From assembly GCA_964428975.1 (NCBI GenBank), contig CAYSAI010000002.1, positions 1 to 64,000 on the forward strand: a stretch of 64,000 bases of DNA. Reading direction: 5' to 3'. The DNA is from JAGOUA01 sp964428975 (lineage in GTDB: Bacteria; Patescibacteriota; Patescibacteriia; 2-12-FULL-60-25). The notes under the pieces are model-generated. The model made no database searches, was not told where the DNA came from, and was given only the letters and a program-made list of their open reading frames with translations. The position numbers and the translations under genes were made by a program. This document shows positions 24,149 to 32,253 of the stretch, piece after piece (positions within the stretch are counted from its first letter, which is position 1; the number at the start of each line of letters is the position of its first letter).

Positions 24149-24604
24149 ATGAGCGAAAAGAAAGCAGCCAAATCTGGCGCTGCCTCTTCTGAAAAGAAGA
24201 TGGCGGCTAAACCGATCGTCTCGCGCGCTCGCGGCAAAAAGAAAGCCGCTCGTGCCCCGATCACCCAAGGAAAAGTGTTCATTCAAGCGACCTTCAACAA
24301 TACGATTGTGTCGGTTACCGACATGAACGGCAACGTGCTTGGATGGTGTTCCGCTGGGGTAGTTGGGTTCAAGGGTCCGAAAAAAGCGACCCCGTACGCC
24401 GCGTCTATCATTGTGAAAGAAGCGATCGAACGCACGAAAGAAAGTAGCTTGAAAGATGTGAACGTGTACGTTTCTGGTGTTGGACAGGGTCGTGAAGGAG
24501 CCATTCGCGCTTTGAACACGAACGGTCTCAATGTTTTATCCATCAAAGATGTGACGCCTATCCCTCACAACGGATGTCGCGCGCCGCGTCCTCGTCGTGT
24601 GTAA
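24149..24604 (+). CDS. rpsK: Ribosomal protein uS11
   Basis: 151 aa, 30S platform protein. A ~35-residue Ala/Lys-rich N-terminal extension (MSEKKAAKSGAASSEKKMAA) precedes the family core GKVFIQATFNNTIVSVTDMNGNVL...HNGCRAPRPRRV. The start is preceded by TTCCTCCTATG, a sequence identical in sense to the 16S anti-Shine-Dalgarno rather than complementary to it. Confidence 0.97.
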   Translation: MSEKKAAKSGAASSEKKMAAKPIVSRARGKKKAARAPITQGKVFIQATFNNTIVSVTDMNGNVLGWCSAGVVGFKGPKKATPYAASIIVKEAIERTKESSLKDVNVYVSGVGQGREGAIRALNTNGLNVLSIKDVTPIPHNGCRAPRPRRV

Positions 24605-24613
24605 TATCTTCCT

Positions 24614-25228
24614 ATGAGAATGAAAATTACCGCGAAACACTCGCGACGCGAAGGAATAGCGCTCACAGATAAAGCCTCGCACGCTCGAGCGCTTGCACGC
24701 AGACCCTTTCCCCCAGGAGTGCATGGCCCCGTGAAAGGCTACGGACGCATGACGGACTACGGAAAGCAGCTCCGCGAAAAACAGAAGGCAAAACGCCTCT
24801 ACGGGCTTGCGGAACGACAATTTTACAACTTGTTTCTCGAAGCGTCAAAACGTAAAGGAGATACGGAAGAAGCGCTCGTCCAGTTTCTTGAAACGCGTCT
24901 TGATAACGCCGTCTATCGAGCAGGATTCGCGAAAACGCGCGCTGCTGCTCGCCAAGCGGTCGGACACGCGCACTTCAACGTCAATGGCAAGAAGGTGAAC
25001 ATCCCTTCGTATCGCGTACGTCCTGGAGATATCATCGCGCTTCGTACGACAAAACAGGGCAAGGGTCTCTGGCAAAATATCGCCGAACAGCTCTCGAAAA
25101 AAGAGGTGCCTTCGTGGATCTCTCTACAAACCGCCGACACATCTGCTAAAATCACCTCCGTGCCATCTGGCGCCGAGCTGAAGCAGCCCTTTGATCCGAA
25201 GCTGATCATCGAATTTTACTCCCGCTAA
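24614..25228 (+). CDS. rpsD: Ribosomal protein uS4
   Basis: 204 aa, early 30S assembly protein. Contains the S4-type RNA-binding core LETRLDNAVYRAGFAKTRAAARQAVGHAHFNVNGKKVNIPSYRVRPGDIIAL and the C-terminal PFDPKLIIEFYSR. No N-terminal zinc cysteines are seen (C-minus form). Nine bases after rpsK; pyrimidine-rich ATCTTCCTATG start. Confidence 0.97.
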   Translation: MRMKITAKHSRREGIALTDKASHARALARRPFPPGVHGPVKGYGRMTDYGKQLREKQKAKRLYGLAERQFYNLFLEASKRKGDTEEALVQFLETRLDNAVYRAGFAKTRAAARQAVGHAHFNVNGKKVNIPSYRVRPGDIIALRTTKQGKGLWQNIAEQLSKKEVPSWISLQTADTSAKITSVPSGAELKQPFDPKLIIEFYSR

Positions 25229-25256
25229 CCCTTAACAACCTGCGAGGTTTTGCCCT

Positions 25257-25958
25257 ATGGAGCCTATCATGCTTCCATCAAAAATCCGGTTTACGCGCGG
25301 CGAACGCCCCAACGAAGGAGTTCTTACCGTTGAGCCGTTTGCTCAAGGGTTCGGTACGACCGTCGGCAATGCCCTTCGACGTATTTTACTCTCGTCACTT
25401 CCGGGTGCGGCGGTCACGGCGGTCAAAATCAAGGGAGTAGATCATGAGTTCACCACCTTGAACCATGTGAAAGAAGATGTGCTCGAGATTATCCTCAATG
25501 TCAAAGCGCTTCGTTTCAAGCTCTTTTCTGAAGAGCCTGTCCGTCTTCGTCTGGTGGTGAAAGGCGAACGCATCGTTACGGCACAAGATTTCGCGAAAGA
25601 TGCCCTTGTTGAGGTCGTCAATCCTGAACAAACCATCGCTACCTTAACCGATTCCTCCGCTCATTTCGAAATGGAAGCGTGGATTGGCGCTGGGCGCGGC
25701 TACCGCTCACTTGAAGCGCGCGGCAAAGACGCAAAAGCGGAGCTTGGGGTGATGACGATTGATGCCCTTTACAGCCCCGTCCTGAATGTGTCATACAAGG
25801 TGGAAGAAACACGTGTGGGTGACAAAATCAACTTTGATAAACTCACGCTTCGTGTGGAAACGGACGGTTCTGTGGATCCGGTGGATGCGACAAATCAGGC
25901 TATGCAGATCATGCAAGATCATGTAAACACGCTCAAAGACTTGAGCTATACCGACTAA
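25257..25958 (+). CDS. rpoA: RNA polymerase alpha subunit, N-terminal domain only
   Basis: 233 aa. The alpha-NTD that dimerises and nucleates beta/beta' assembly is complete: EPFAQGFGTTVGNALRRILLSSLPGAAVTAVKIKGVDHEFTTL, VKEDVLEIILNVK, LGVMTIDALYSPVLNVSYKVEETRVGD, DKLTLRVETDGSVDP. The ~70-residue C-terminal domain that binds UP elements and activators, and its linker, are absent: the protein ends shortly after QAMQIMQDHVNTLKDL. rplQ begins 2 nt later, so there is no room for a frameshifted tail. An alternative start four codons downstream (MLPSKIRF) is possible. Confidence 0.95.
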   Translation: MEPIMLPSKIRFTRGERPNEGVLTVEPFAQGFGTTVGNALRRILLSSLPGAAVTAVKIKGVDHEFTTLNHVKEDVLEIILNVKALRFKLFSEEPVRLRLVVKGERIVTAQDFAKDALVEVVNPEQTIATLTDSSAHFEMEAWIGAGRGYRSLEARGKDAKAELGVMTIDALYSPVLNVSYKVEETRVGDKINFDKLTLRVETDGSVDPVDATNQAMQIMQDHVNTLKDLSYTD

Positions 25959-25960
25959 TT

Positions 25961-26314
25961 ATGCGACATCGTCGAACAGGCACGACCCTCGATCGAAAGC
26001 CGGCTCCCCGCCGAGCGCTTTTGCGGAACCTTGCGACATCGCTCATCGTGCATGAGCAGGTCAATACGACTCTCGCAAAAGCGAAAGCGATGCGTCCGCT
26101 TGTCGAACGTCTCATCACAAAAGGGAAGCATAAGTCACTGCATGCGCGCCGTGAACTTATGAAAACGATTTTTACAGAAAAAGCGGTGAATAAAGTGTTG
26201 GAAGAGCTTGGCCCTCGGTATGCAACACGTCCGGGAGGCTACACGCGTATAATCAAACTCAGTCCACGTAAAGGAGATGGCGCCGACATGGCCCAAATCC
26301 AACTCGTGAAATAA
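25961..26314 (+). CDS. rplQ: Ribosomal protein bL17
   Basis: 117 aa, 50S protein near the exit tunnel. Family opening MRHRRTGTTLDRKPAPRRALLRNLATSLI and typical KAKAMRPLVERLITKGK, then GGYTRIIKLSPRKGDGADMAQIQLV. Full length. It starts 2 nt after rpoA, as in the classical alpha operon. Confidence 0.97.
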   Translation: MRHRRTGTTLDRKPAPRRALLRNLATSLIVHEQVNTTLAKAKAMRPLVERLITKGKHKSLHARRELMKTIFTEKAVNKVLEELGPRYATRPGGYTRIIKLSPRKGDGADMAQIQLVK

Positions 26315-26316
26315 GT

Positions 26317-26706
26317 ATGGCCTGGAAGAAAAAACCAACGGCAGCAACAGCTAGCCTGAAACGCGCTACGGTCGTCATTGACGCCACGGATAAAATCGTG
26401 GGTCGTTTAGCGACGCAAATCGTGAAGCAGTTGATGGGAAAAGATCAGCCTACCTATATTCCGCACATCGATACGGGTGTTTTTATCAAGGTGATTAACG
26501 CCTCAAAGCTCATCTATTCTGGAAAGAAGATGGATCAAAAGGTGTTCTTTCGTTCATCGAACCGCCCAAGTGGTATCAAGCGTGTTGCGGTGCGAAAACT
26601 TCAGGAAGATCAGCCAGGAGAGATTCTTCGTCATGCGGTCAAATATATGCTTCCGAAGAATCGCACGCAAAACGAACGACTTAAGCGTCTCATGATCGAA
26701 GCATAA
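26317..26706 (+). CDS. rplM: Ribosomal protein uL13
   Basis: 129 aa. Conserved DATDKIVGRLATQIVKQLMGKDQPTYIPHIDTGVFIKVINASKLIYSGKK...GEILRHAVKYMLPKN identifies uL13. Slightly short at the C-terminus versus ~142 in E. coli. Two bases after rplQ; pairs with rpsI as usual. Confidence 0.96.
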   Translation: MAWKKKPTAATASLKRATVVIDATDKIVGRLATQIVKQLMGKDQPTYIPHIDTGVFIKVINASKLIYSGKKMDQKVFFRSSNRPSGIKRVAVRKLQEDQPGEILRHAVKYMLPKNRTQNERLKRLMIEA

Positions 26707-26707
26707 T

Positions 26708-27232
26708 ATGGCTACTGAACCAAAAACAGAGGCAAAAGAACCAAAGAAAAAAGCGACAACGAAAGTGGCAACACCTCGTGTGAAAAAAGTGAAGGTGGAA
26801 GCACCCGTCGAAATAACGAAGAGCATCCTTCCATCCACGAAAGAGAACACGATTGCGACGATCGGTCGTCGGAAGACGGCGATCGCGCGCGTCAAACTCG
26901 TTCGTGGGGGGTCTGGAGCGATTGAGGTCAACAAAAAACCGTTTAAAACGTATTTTCCCACGTTCGAATTGCAACGTCTCGTGCTTGAACCGCTTCGCGC
27001 TGTGAGCATGGAACAGGTGTTTGACATGAGTGTACTCGCACAAGGAGGGGGTATTCATTCTCAAGCGGAAGCGGTGCGGCTTGGTGTGGCGCGCGCGCTC
27101 ATCATCGAACAACCAGACTTTCGTACTGTTTTAAAAAAGTTGGGTTTTCTGACGCGCGACCCTCGTGCGAAGGAACGCAAGAAGCCTGGTCTTCGTCGTG
27201 CACGAAGGGCACCACAATGGAGTAAACGTTAG
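26708..27232 (+). CDS. rpsI: Ribosomal protein uS9
   Basis: 174 aa. The S9 core (ATIGRRKTAIARVKLVRGGSGAIEVNKK ... AQGGGIHSQAEAVRLGVARAL ... LTRDPRAKERKKPGLRRARRAPQWSKR) ends with the conserved KR tail that contacts P-site tRNA. Residues 1-46 are a Lys/Ala/Pro-rich extension not found in typical S9 (~130 aa) and probably disordered on the ribosome. Last gene of the operon; a terminator follows 44 nt later. Confidence 0.96.
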   Translation: MATEPKTEAKEPKKKATTKVATPRVKKVKVEAPVEITKSILPSTKENTIATIGRRKTAIARVKLVRGGSGAIEVNKKPFKTYFPTFELQRLVLEPLRAVSMEQVFDMSVLAQGGGIHSQAEAVRLGVARALIIEQPDFRTVLKKLGFLTRDPRAKERKKPGLRRARRAPQWSKR

Positions 27233-27276
27233 ACGCGCACTCCACGCGGTGGTCAAAGCGTTAAACAAAGAAAAAG

Positions 27277-27299
27277 ACTCGGCTTATGCCGAGTTTTTT
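27277..27299. terminator. Terminator shared with the convergent gene
   Basis: ACTCGGC, loop TTAT, GCCGAGT, then TTTTT. It ends the infA-rpsI operon. On the other strand the TAA stop of the convergent gene (27284-27286) lies in the hairpin loop, so termination and translation end overlap there. Confidence 0.85.
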
Positions 27300-27967
27300 C
27301 TTTTTAATGCACGAAGTTCTTGCTCCCACCAGTGTTTTACCGCATCAACGTGTTTTGTCGGACCCGCTTTGCGTAGAAAGGCAATTTTTCTCTTAAAGAG
27401 CGCACGATGTTCTTTCAGATTATGTGAATTTTCTAATGCCCATGCATTGAATTTCATCACTTCTGATTCCTTGTGTTTGATAAATGCTGGATCTAGGTAT
27501 CGATTCGCAGATTGATCAAAATCAATCGGTATCACGTGTACTTCGTCAAAAATCTTTCGTGCCAATGATAGGATCCGTTTATGGCGAGTTTGTTCTCCGA
27601 ATAGGGTTATTTTTGCTGCGCCCGGTTGTTGAGAGCGACAAATGTCCGCTGTGTATAGTAGATTGTCCAGAGTTGAGAAGGATTTCATTTCAGGAACGAG
27701 CGACCATCTTTTCACGCGTGCCTTTACCGTCGTTCGTTTGGTGAGAGTGATGAAAAGCCTGATCATTTCTCGAGCCTCTGTTCGTCGATACGGTTTGAAC
27801 ATATCTGTTTTTCCTCCAGAAAAGATGATTATCGGATCCCATTGGTCATGCGTGGCGCACCAGTCAAAGACTTTATTAAAAACGGACTTGAGATAAAAAT
27901 GATAATTTCCATCTTCTAAGATGTTCTTCGGAATACCATAGCCAAGCACTAAAAAATAGTGTCTCAT
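27284..27967 (-). CDS. YdcF/DUF218-like protein
   Basis: 227 aa. Opens with a hydrophobic strand and glycine turn (HYFLVLGYGIPKN), then IIIFSGGKTD, TEAREMIRLF, DNLLYTAD, AAKITLFGEQTRHKRILSLARKIF: the order and spacing of the DUF218 fold (YdcF/SanA/ElyC), proteins linked to envelope polysaccharide lipid metabolism. No membrane anchor is seen, unlike SanA. ATG 27967 (-1 T) begins exactly at the first strand. It is transcribed away from the epimerase genes and converges on rpsI. Confidence 0.6.
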   Translation of the reverse strand: MRHYFLVLGYGIPKNILEDGNYHFYLKSVFNKVFDWCATHDQWDPIIIFSGGKTDMFKPYRRTEAREMIRLFITLTKRTTVKARVKRWSLVPEMKSFSTLDNLLYTADICRSQQPGAAKITLFGEQTRHKRILSLARKIFDEVHVIPIDFDQSANRYLDPAFIKHKESEVMKFNAWALENSHNLKEHRALFKRKIAFLRKAGPTKHVDAVKHWWEQELRALKRKNSA

Positions 27968-28037
27968 AACAAAAGACAGGTTACTTGGACGTCTCTCAAG
28001 TGGCAAATTCGACGTAAAGGTATCTCTTTTTCATCTG

Positions 28038-28046
28038 TGCTATACT
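28038..28046 (+). promoter_or_regulatory. Extended -10 promoter of the sugar-epimerase operon
   Basis: TGC-TATACT, ending 17 nt before ATG 28064; the leader would be about ten bases. Confidence 0.5.
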
Positions 28047-28063
28047 GCGAACATAGTTCATTT

Positions 28064-29053
28064 ATGAAGACCGTTCTTGTTGTTGGAGGTGCCGGATTCC
28101 TCGGCTCGCACTTATGCGAAGCGCTTGTCGCGAAGACGAACGTTGTATGTATAGATAATTTTTCAACGGGAACGCCCGCGAACATTCAACCGCTTTTGCA
28201 GCATCCGCGTTTTGAGCTGATTCGTCATGATATGAACGAGCCGCTTGATCTGGCCTCGCATCACGAGCTTGATCGTTTTCAGGTGCGTATTCACGGCATT
28301 CAAGAGGTGTATCATCTTGCTTCGCCTGTCGCGAAAACATCGTTTCAAGAGCAAAAACTCGCAACGATGCGTACCGCGTCTGTGGGGGCTTTTCATATCT
28401 TCGAGCTTGCGCGTGCGCATGAGGCGAAGGTGCTTCTTGTTTCGACAAGCGCTCTTTATGCTGATCAAAACCAGCCGTTTCTTGCGGAGGATGATGCGTG
28501 TGCGAGCGATCATCTTGGGCCGTATGCTGCGTACGATGAGAGCAAACGCTTCGAAGAAACGCTTCTCCATACGTATGCCGAGGTGTATCATTTTCCAGCG
28601 AAGATCATTCGTTTGTTTCGCACGTATGGTCCGCGTATGCGTTTGAATGAGGGGTATCTTCTCCCGGAAATCATCCAAGCCGCGCTCGCGCATCGTGATC
28701 TCGAGCTTCCGTATTCAGAAGATGCGCGTTTGAGCCTGTGCTACGTACATGACGTCGTCGAAGGGCTTTTGCGAACGATGGCACACGATCTCGACTTTCG
28801 CGTCATGAACATTGGTTCTGATCAAGAGCTACGTCTCGGCATGGTGGTTGCGCGTATTCTCGAACTTACGCACTCAACGGCGCGCATCCGCTTCACTTCA
28901 CAAGGAGAAACGCGCGTGTCTTCCATACCGAATCTCGACAAAGCGCGGCAACTTCTCCATTGGTTGCCACTTACACGTCTTGATGACGGCTTACAAAAAC
29001 TTATCGATTATACGCGCTCCAAAGAACACGAGGTGGACGCGTTCTCTCTCTAA
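28064..29053 (+). CDS. Extended SDR, UDP-glucuronate decarboxylase-like (paralogue 1)
   Basis: 329 aa. Rossmann motif VVGGAGFLGSHLCEAL, acidic residue for NAD ribose binding (CIDNFSTG), and catalytic YDESK (YxxxK) with an upstream Ser (VSTSALYAD). The sequence NFSTGTPANIQPLLQHPRFELIRHDMNEPL is characteristic of UDP-glucuronic acid decarboxylase/UXS enzymes making UDP-xylose; dTDP-glucose dehydratase is the alternative. ATG 28064 gives a normal N-terminus. It is directly followed by a clear paralogue, so a duplication with divergence is likely. Confidence 0.8.
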   Translation: MKTVLVVGGAGFLGSHLCEALVAKTNVVCIDNFSTGTPANIQPLLQHPRFELIRHDMNEPLDLASHHELDRFQVRIHGIQEVYHLASPVAKTSFQEQKLATMRTASVGAFHIFELARAHEAKVLLVSTSALYADQNQPFLAEDDACASDHLGPYAAYDESKRFEETLLHTYAEVYHFPAKIIRLFRTYGPRMRLNEGYLLPEIIQAALAHRDLELPYSEDARLSLCYVHDVVEGLLRTMAHDLDFRVMNIGSDQELRLGMVVARILELTHSTARIRFTSQGETRVSSIPNLDKARQLLHWLPLTRLDDGLQKLIDYTRSKEHEVDAFSL

Positions 29054-29063
29054 ACTCTTCTCT

Positions 29064-30089
29064 ATGCCTGTATCTTCTGTCATTGAACAAAAAAACATTC
29101 TCGTAACGGGCGGCGCTGGTTTTATCGGCTCACACCTGTGCGAAGAACTGCTGCGCGAAGGACGTGTGATTTGTCTTGATACGTTTATCACCAGCCAAGA
29201 GGCGAATATCGATCATTTGCTCAAGAATCCGAACTTCGAGTTTATTCGTCATGATATGACGCTTCCGCTTGATCTTGACGCGTTTCCCGAGCTTGCGCGT
29301 TTTCAGATCAAGGTGCAGGGCGTTCAAGAAGTGTATCACCTTGCGTGTCCAACCAGTCCGAAGAAGTTTGAACAATATCGCTTGCAAACGTTGCTCACGA
29401 ATGGCGCAGGCACACGACATGCGCTTGATGTGGCCGTGCGCTACAAGGCGAAGGCGGTATTTGCGTCGAGCTGTGTGGTGTATGGAAATCGTCCAGCAAA
29501 TAACAAGGCTTTTTCGGAGGAGGAATGGGGGTCAGTGGACGCGCTCTCGCCACGCGCTTGTTATGATGAGGGAAAGCGTTTTGGAGAAGCAGTGTGCGTG
29601 ACGTACGGGCAAGTGCACGATCTTGAAGTGAAGATTGCTCGCATTTTTCGTACGTATGGTCCGCGCATGCCTCTCTATGATGGGCAATTGATCCCTGATT
29701 TTATCACGAATGCGCTCGATGGCAAGCCACTCGAAATCTATGGCGATGAAACGTTTACGACGTCGCTCGTGTATGTGGCGGACGTGGTAGATGGCCTCGT
29801 AAAGCTGATGCATGCGCCAAAAGATATTGGCGCGGTGAATATCGGGAGCGATGCGGATTTGAAGATGGTGGATGTCGCGAAACGTATTTTGCAGATGACG
29901 GGCGGCGCCTCAAGTCTCGCATTTAAGCCACCCCTCCTCTTTTTGACGCAACTTGGACTGCCTGACCTCACAAAAGCGAAAGAACGTCTCGGATGGGTTC
30001 CGCTCACCACCCTCGAAAACGGCCTTAAAGAAACGATTTCGTACACGATGGCGAACCGCCACCTCATCTCGTTCAAGGCGTTTGTGTAG
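29064..30089 (+). CDS. Extended SDR, UDP-glucuronate decarboxylase-like (paralogue 2)
   Basis: 341 aa. TGGAGFIGSHLCEELL near the N-terminus, CLDTFITSQEANIDHLLKNPNFEFIRHDM, HLACPTSPKKFEQYRLQTL and YDEGKRFGEA (catalytic YxxxK) follow the UXS pattern more closely than paralogue 1, including the CPxSP loop. Ten bases separate the two genes and many segments align one to one (FEFIRHDM/FELIRHDM, YGPRM). Product would be a nucleotide sugar for the surface glycans built by the downstream glycosyltransferases. Confidence 0.85.
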   Translation: MPVSSVIEQKNILVTGGAGFIGSHLCEELLREGRVICLDTFITSQEANIDHLLKNPNFEFIRHDMTLPLDLDAFPELARFQIKVQGVQEVYHLACPTSPKKFEQYRLQTLLTNGAGTRHALDVAVRYKAKAVFASSCVVYGNRPANNKAFSEEEWGSVDALSPRACYDEGKRFGEAVCVTYGQVHDLEVKIARIFRTYGPRMPLYDGQLIPDFITNALDGKPLEIYGDETFTTSLVYVADVVDGLVKLMHAPKDIGAVNIGSDADLKMVDVAKRILQMTGGASSLAFKPPLLFLTQLGLPDLTKAKERLGWVPLTTLENGLKETISYTMANRHLISFKAFV

Positions 30090-30136
30090 GAAATCCACCT
30101 CTTCCCGTACCCCCTCAAACCCGTTAGGCTTAGATT

Positions 30137-30820
30137 ATGCCTGTTTTTGCGGTAGTTCCTGCCTTTCAAGAGGCGTCTCGCCTCCCGAGCGTGCTTGACG
30201 CGCTTCTTTCGTATGTAGATGGCGTGGTGGTGGTAGATGATGGTTCATCTGACGAGATATCTACCATGGTCAAACGTGATCGCGTGTGGGTGCTCCGTCA
30301 TGCGATGAACCGTGGGCAAGGGGCGAGCCTTCGCACGGGCACGAAAGCGGCACTTGCGCTTGGAGCGGATGTGATCGTGCATCTTGATGCGGATGGGCAA
30401 CACGATCCTACGCCAATTCGTGCTTTCGCCGAGCCTATTCTCCGCGGCGAGGTGGATATCGTTCTTGGATCGCGCTTTCTTACGCTCAAGCCAGAAGGGA
30501 TTCCGTTCATGCGACGCGTGCTGCATAGCGGCATTCGTCAGTTTAATCGCTGGGTGCTCGGCATTCCGTCTACGCTCACCGATCCGCAGTCGGGTTTTCG
30601 CGTGCTTTCTGCCGATGTCGCGCGCCTCCTCGTGTTTCATCAAGATCGTATGGCGCACGCCTCAGAGATCTTGCGGCTGATTACGCGCTCTTCATGGCGA
30701 TGGAGAGAACTGCCGATTTACGTACGTTATTCTCCTGATACGCTCAAAAAAGGACAAAAAACCGGCGATGCGTTCACCGTTGCGTGGCAGATTTTTTTAG
30801 GGATGCTTCATCGAGCCTAG
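30137..30820 (+). CDS. Polyprenol-phosphate glycosyltransferase (GT2)
   Basis: 227 aa. GT-A fold with VVPAFQEASRLPSVLDAL, VVVVDDGSSDE and the metal motif HLDADGQHDP (DxD), LGSRFL; this is the dolichyl-phosphate mannose synthase-like branch that transfers a sugar to a lipid phosphate at the inner face of the membrane. It lacks the C-terminal membrane helices of longer relatives. The DUF2304 protein starts 3 nt later and may supply the anchor. Confidence 0.88.
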   Translation: MPVFAVVPAFQEASRLPSVLDALLSYVDGVVVVDDGSSDEISTMVKRDRVWVLRHAMNRGQGASLRTGTKAALALGADVIVHLDADGQHDPTPIRAFAEPILRGEVDIVLGSRFLTLKPEGIPFMRRVLHSGIRQFNRWVLGIPSTLTDPQSGFRVLSADVARLLVFHQDRMAHASEILRLITRSSWRWRELPIYVRYSPDTLKKGQKTGDAFTVAWQIFLGMLHRA

Positions 30821-30823
30821 TCT

Positions 30824-31156
30824 ATGATCTTTCAAATCGTGTTTTCTGGATGTTTAGCGCTTGCGCTGTTGCTCACGTGGCGACGTACGAGGCAAGGAGC
30901 GCTCGGGTTATTTGAAGGAATTCTGTGGATAAGTGTGTGGATTGGAGCGCTTGTTGTCCTCTGGCGTCCAGAGGTGACGACGTTCGTGGCGAACGTCTTT
31001 GGGATTGGGCGTGGAGCGGATTTTATCGTGTATGTCGCGGTGATGTTGCTCACGTTTGGGTTTTTCTCGCTTGCGCTTGCGGTGGATCGTCTCGAACGAG
31101 CGATCACGAAGCTGGTAGAGCATGACGCGCTTGAGAAATTTCGACGAGACCTATGA
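30824..31156 (+). CDS. DUF2304 membrane protein
   Basis: 110 aa, three membrane helices (residues ~2-20, ~30-47, ~65-85) then a short coiled-coil tail (DRLERAITKLVEHDALEKFRRDL). Matches the DUF2304 layout, which is habitually coded beside polyprenol-phosphate glycosyltransferases as here; it probably docks the enzyme at the membrane or helps flip the product (inference). Overlaps the next glycosyltransferase by 4 nt. Confidence 0.8.
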   Translation: MIFQIVFSGCLALALLLTWRRTRQGALGLFEGILWISVWIGALVVLWRPEVTTFVANVFGIGRGADFIVYVAVMLLTFGFFSLALAVDRLERAITKLVEHDALEKFRRDL

Positions 31157-32253
31157 TCATTCGCCATGTGGCATGCATCGCCCCGCCGCGGCTTGGGGGG
31201 ATTGGGAAAGCGGCACTTTCGTGGGTCGAAGCACTCGCTCGTCGCGGGCATACGGCGGAACTGGTTGTGCCGGAACATCCTGATAGGCAAGGTGTTTCTG
31301 CGCTCGTGCGCGCGTGGCCGGTTCGCTACGCTTGGGGGAATGCCGCGGTGTTACGCGATGTACACACACTTACGCAGAACGTGGATGTGCTTCACGTGCA
31401 CTATCCGTTTTACGGAACGGTTGAGCCGTTGCTTTGGAAGCAGCTGTCCTGCCCTGTTGTGCTGCATTTTCATATGGATGCCGTCGCGAACGACTGGCGT
31501 GGATGGATTTTTGACGCCCATCGACGTTTTCTCCAGCCTCGTCTTTTGAAAAATAGCGATCGTGTAATCGTGTCATCACTCGACTACGCGAAGCATTCGT
31601 CGCTTGCGTCATTTCTTCTTGCGTATCCGCAAAAGGTGGTTGAGCTACCGTTTTTTGTGAACACAGAACGTTATCAACCAGCTGAACGCACGCCTCGATC
31701 ACGGCCGCGACTTCTTTTTGTGGGGGCGCTTGATCGCGCGCATGATTTCAAGGGGCTGTCGCTTCTTCTTGAGGTGTTGCACGATGTGCCGAACGTGGAT
31801 CTTTACGTTGTGGGCGATGGCGATACGCGCGCTTCATACGAAGCTTCCGTGCTACGACTCGGTTTGAGCGAACGCGTTCATTTTTGCGGACGACAGGACG
31901 AAGAGGAACTGATCCGTTCCTATCAGCAAGCGGATCTTTTGGTATTTCCCTCAGTTTCGCGCGCGGAAGCATTTGGACTTGTCTCTCTTGAAGCGCAGGC
32001 CTGTGGAACACCCGTGCTCGCGTCAAACCTTTCAGGGGTACGAACGCTGATCGAAGAAGGGAAAACGGGCTGGCTCATGGAACCAAACTCGACGAAGGCT
32101 CTTCGTGAAAAGCTCCTAGCCCTGCTTGCTCATCCAGAACAGTTGCTCGAAGCAGGAACACACGCGCGACTTCGTGTGCTCGAACGATATACGGAAACGC
32201 GCGTTATAGACGAACTAGAAAAAATGTATCAAAACGTATGCGCCTCGCGATAG
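31153..32253 (+). CDS. Glycosyltransferase family 4
   Basis: 366 aa GT-B enzyme. N-terminal acceptor domain with PPRLGGIGKAALSWVEALARRGH; C-terminal donor domain with LLFVGALDRAHDFKGLSLLLEVL, VVGDGD, VHFCGRQDEEELIRSYQQADLLVFPSVSRAEAFGLVSLEAQACGTPVLAS, containing the EX7E donor-binding glutamates. Retaining transfer of an unknown sugar to a lipid-linked surface glycan. Overlaps genes on both sides (4 nt and 16 nt), so it is tightly coupled in the operon. Confidence 0.9.
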   Translation: MIIRHVACIAPPRLGGIGKAALSWVEALARRGHTAELVVPEHPDRQGVSALVRAWPVRYAWGNAAVLRDVHTLTQNVDVLHVHYPFYGTVEPLLWKQLSCPVVLHFHMDAVANDWRGWIFDAHRRFLQPRLLKNSDRVIVSSLDYAKHSSLASFLLAYPQKVVELPFFVNTERYQPAERTPRSRPRLLFVGALDRAHDFKGLSLLLEVLHDVPNVDLYVVGDGDTRASYEASVLRLGLSERVHFCGRQDEEELIRSYQQADLLVFPSVSRAEAFGLVSLEAQACGTPVLASNLSGVRTLIEEGKTGWLMEPNSTKALREKLLALLAHPEQLLEAGTHARLRVLERYTETRVIDELEKMYQNVCASR

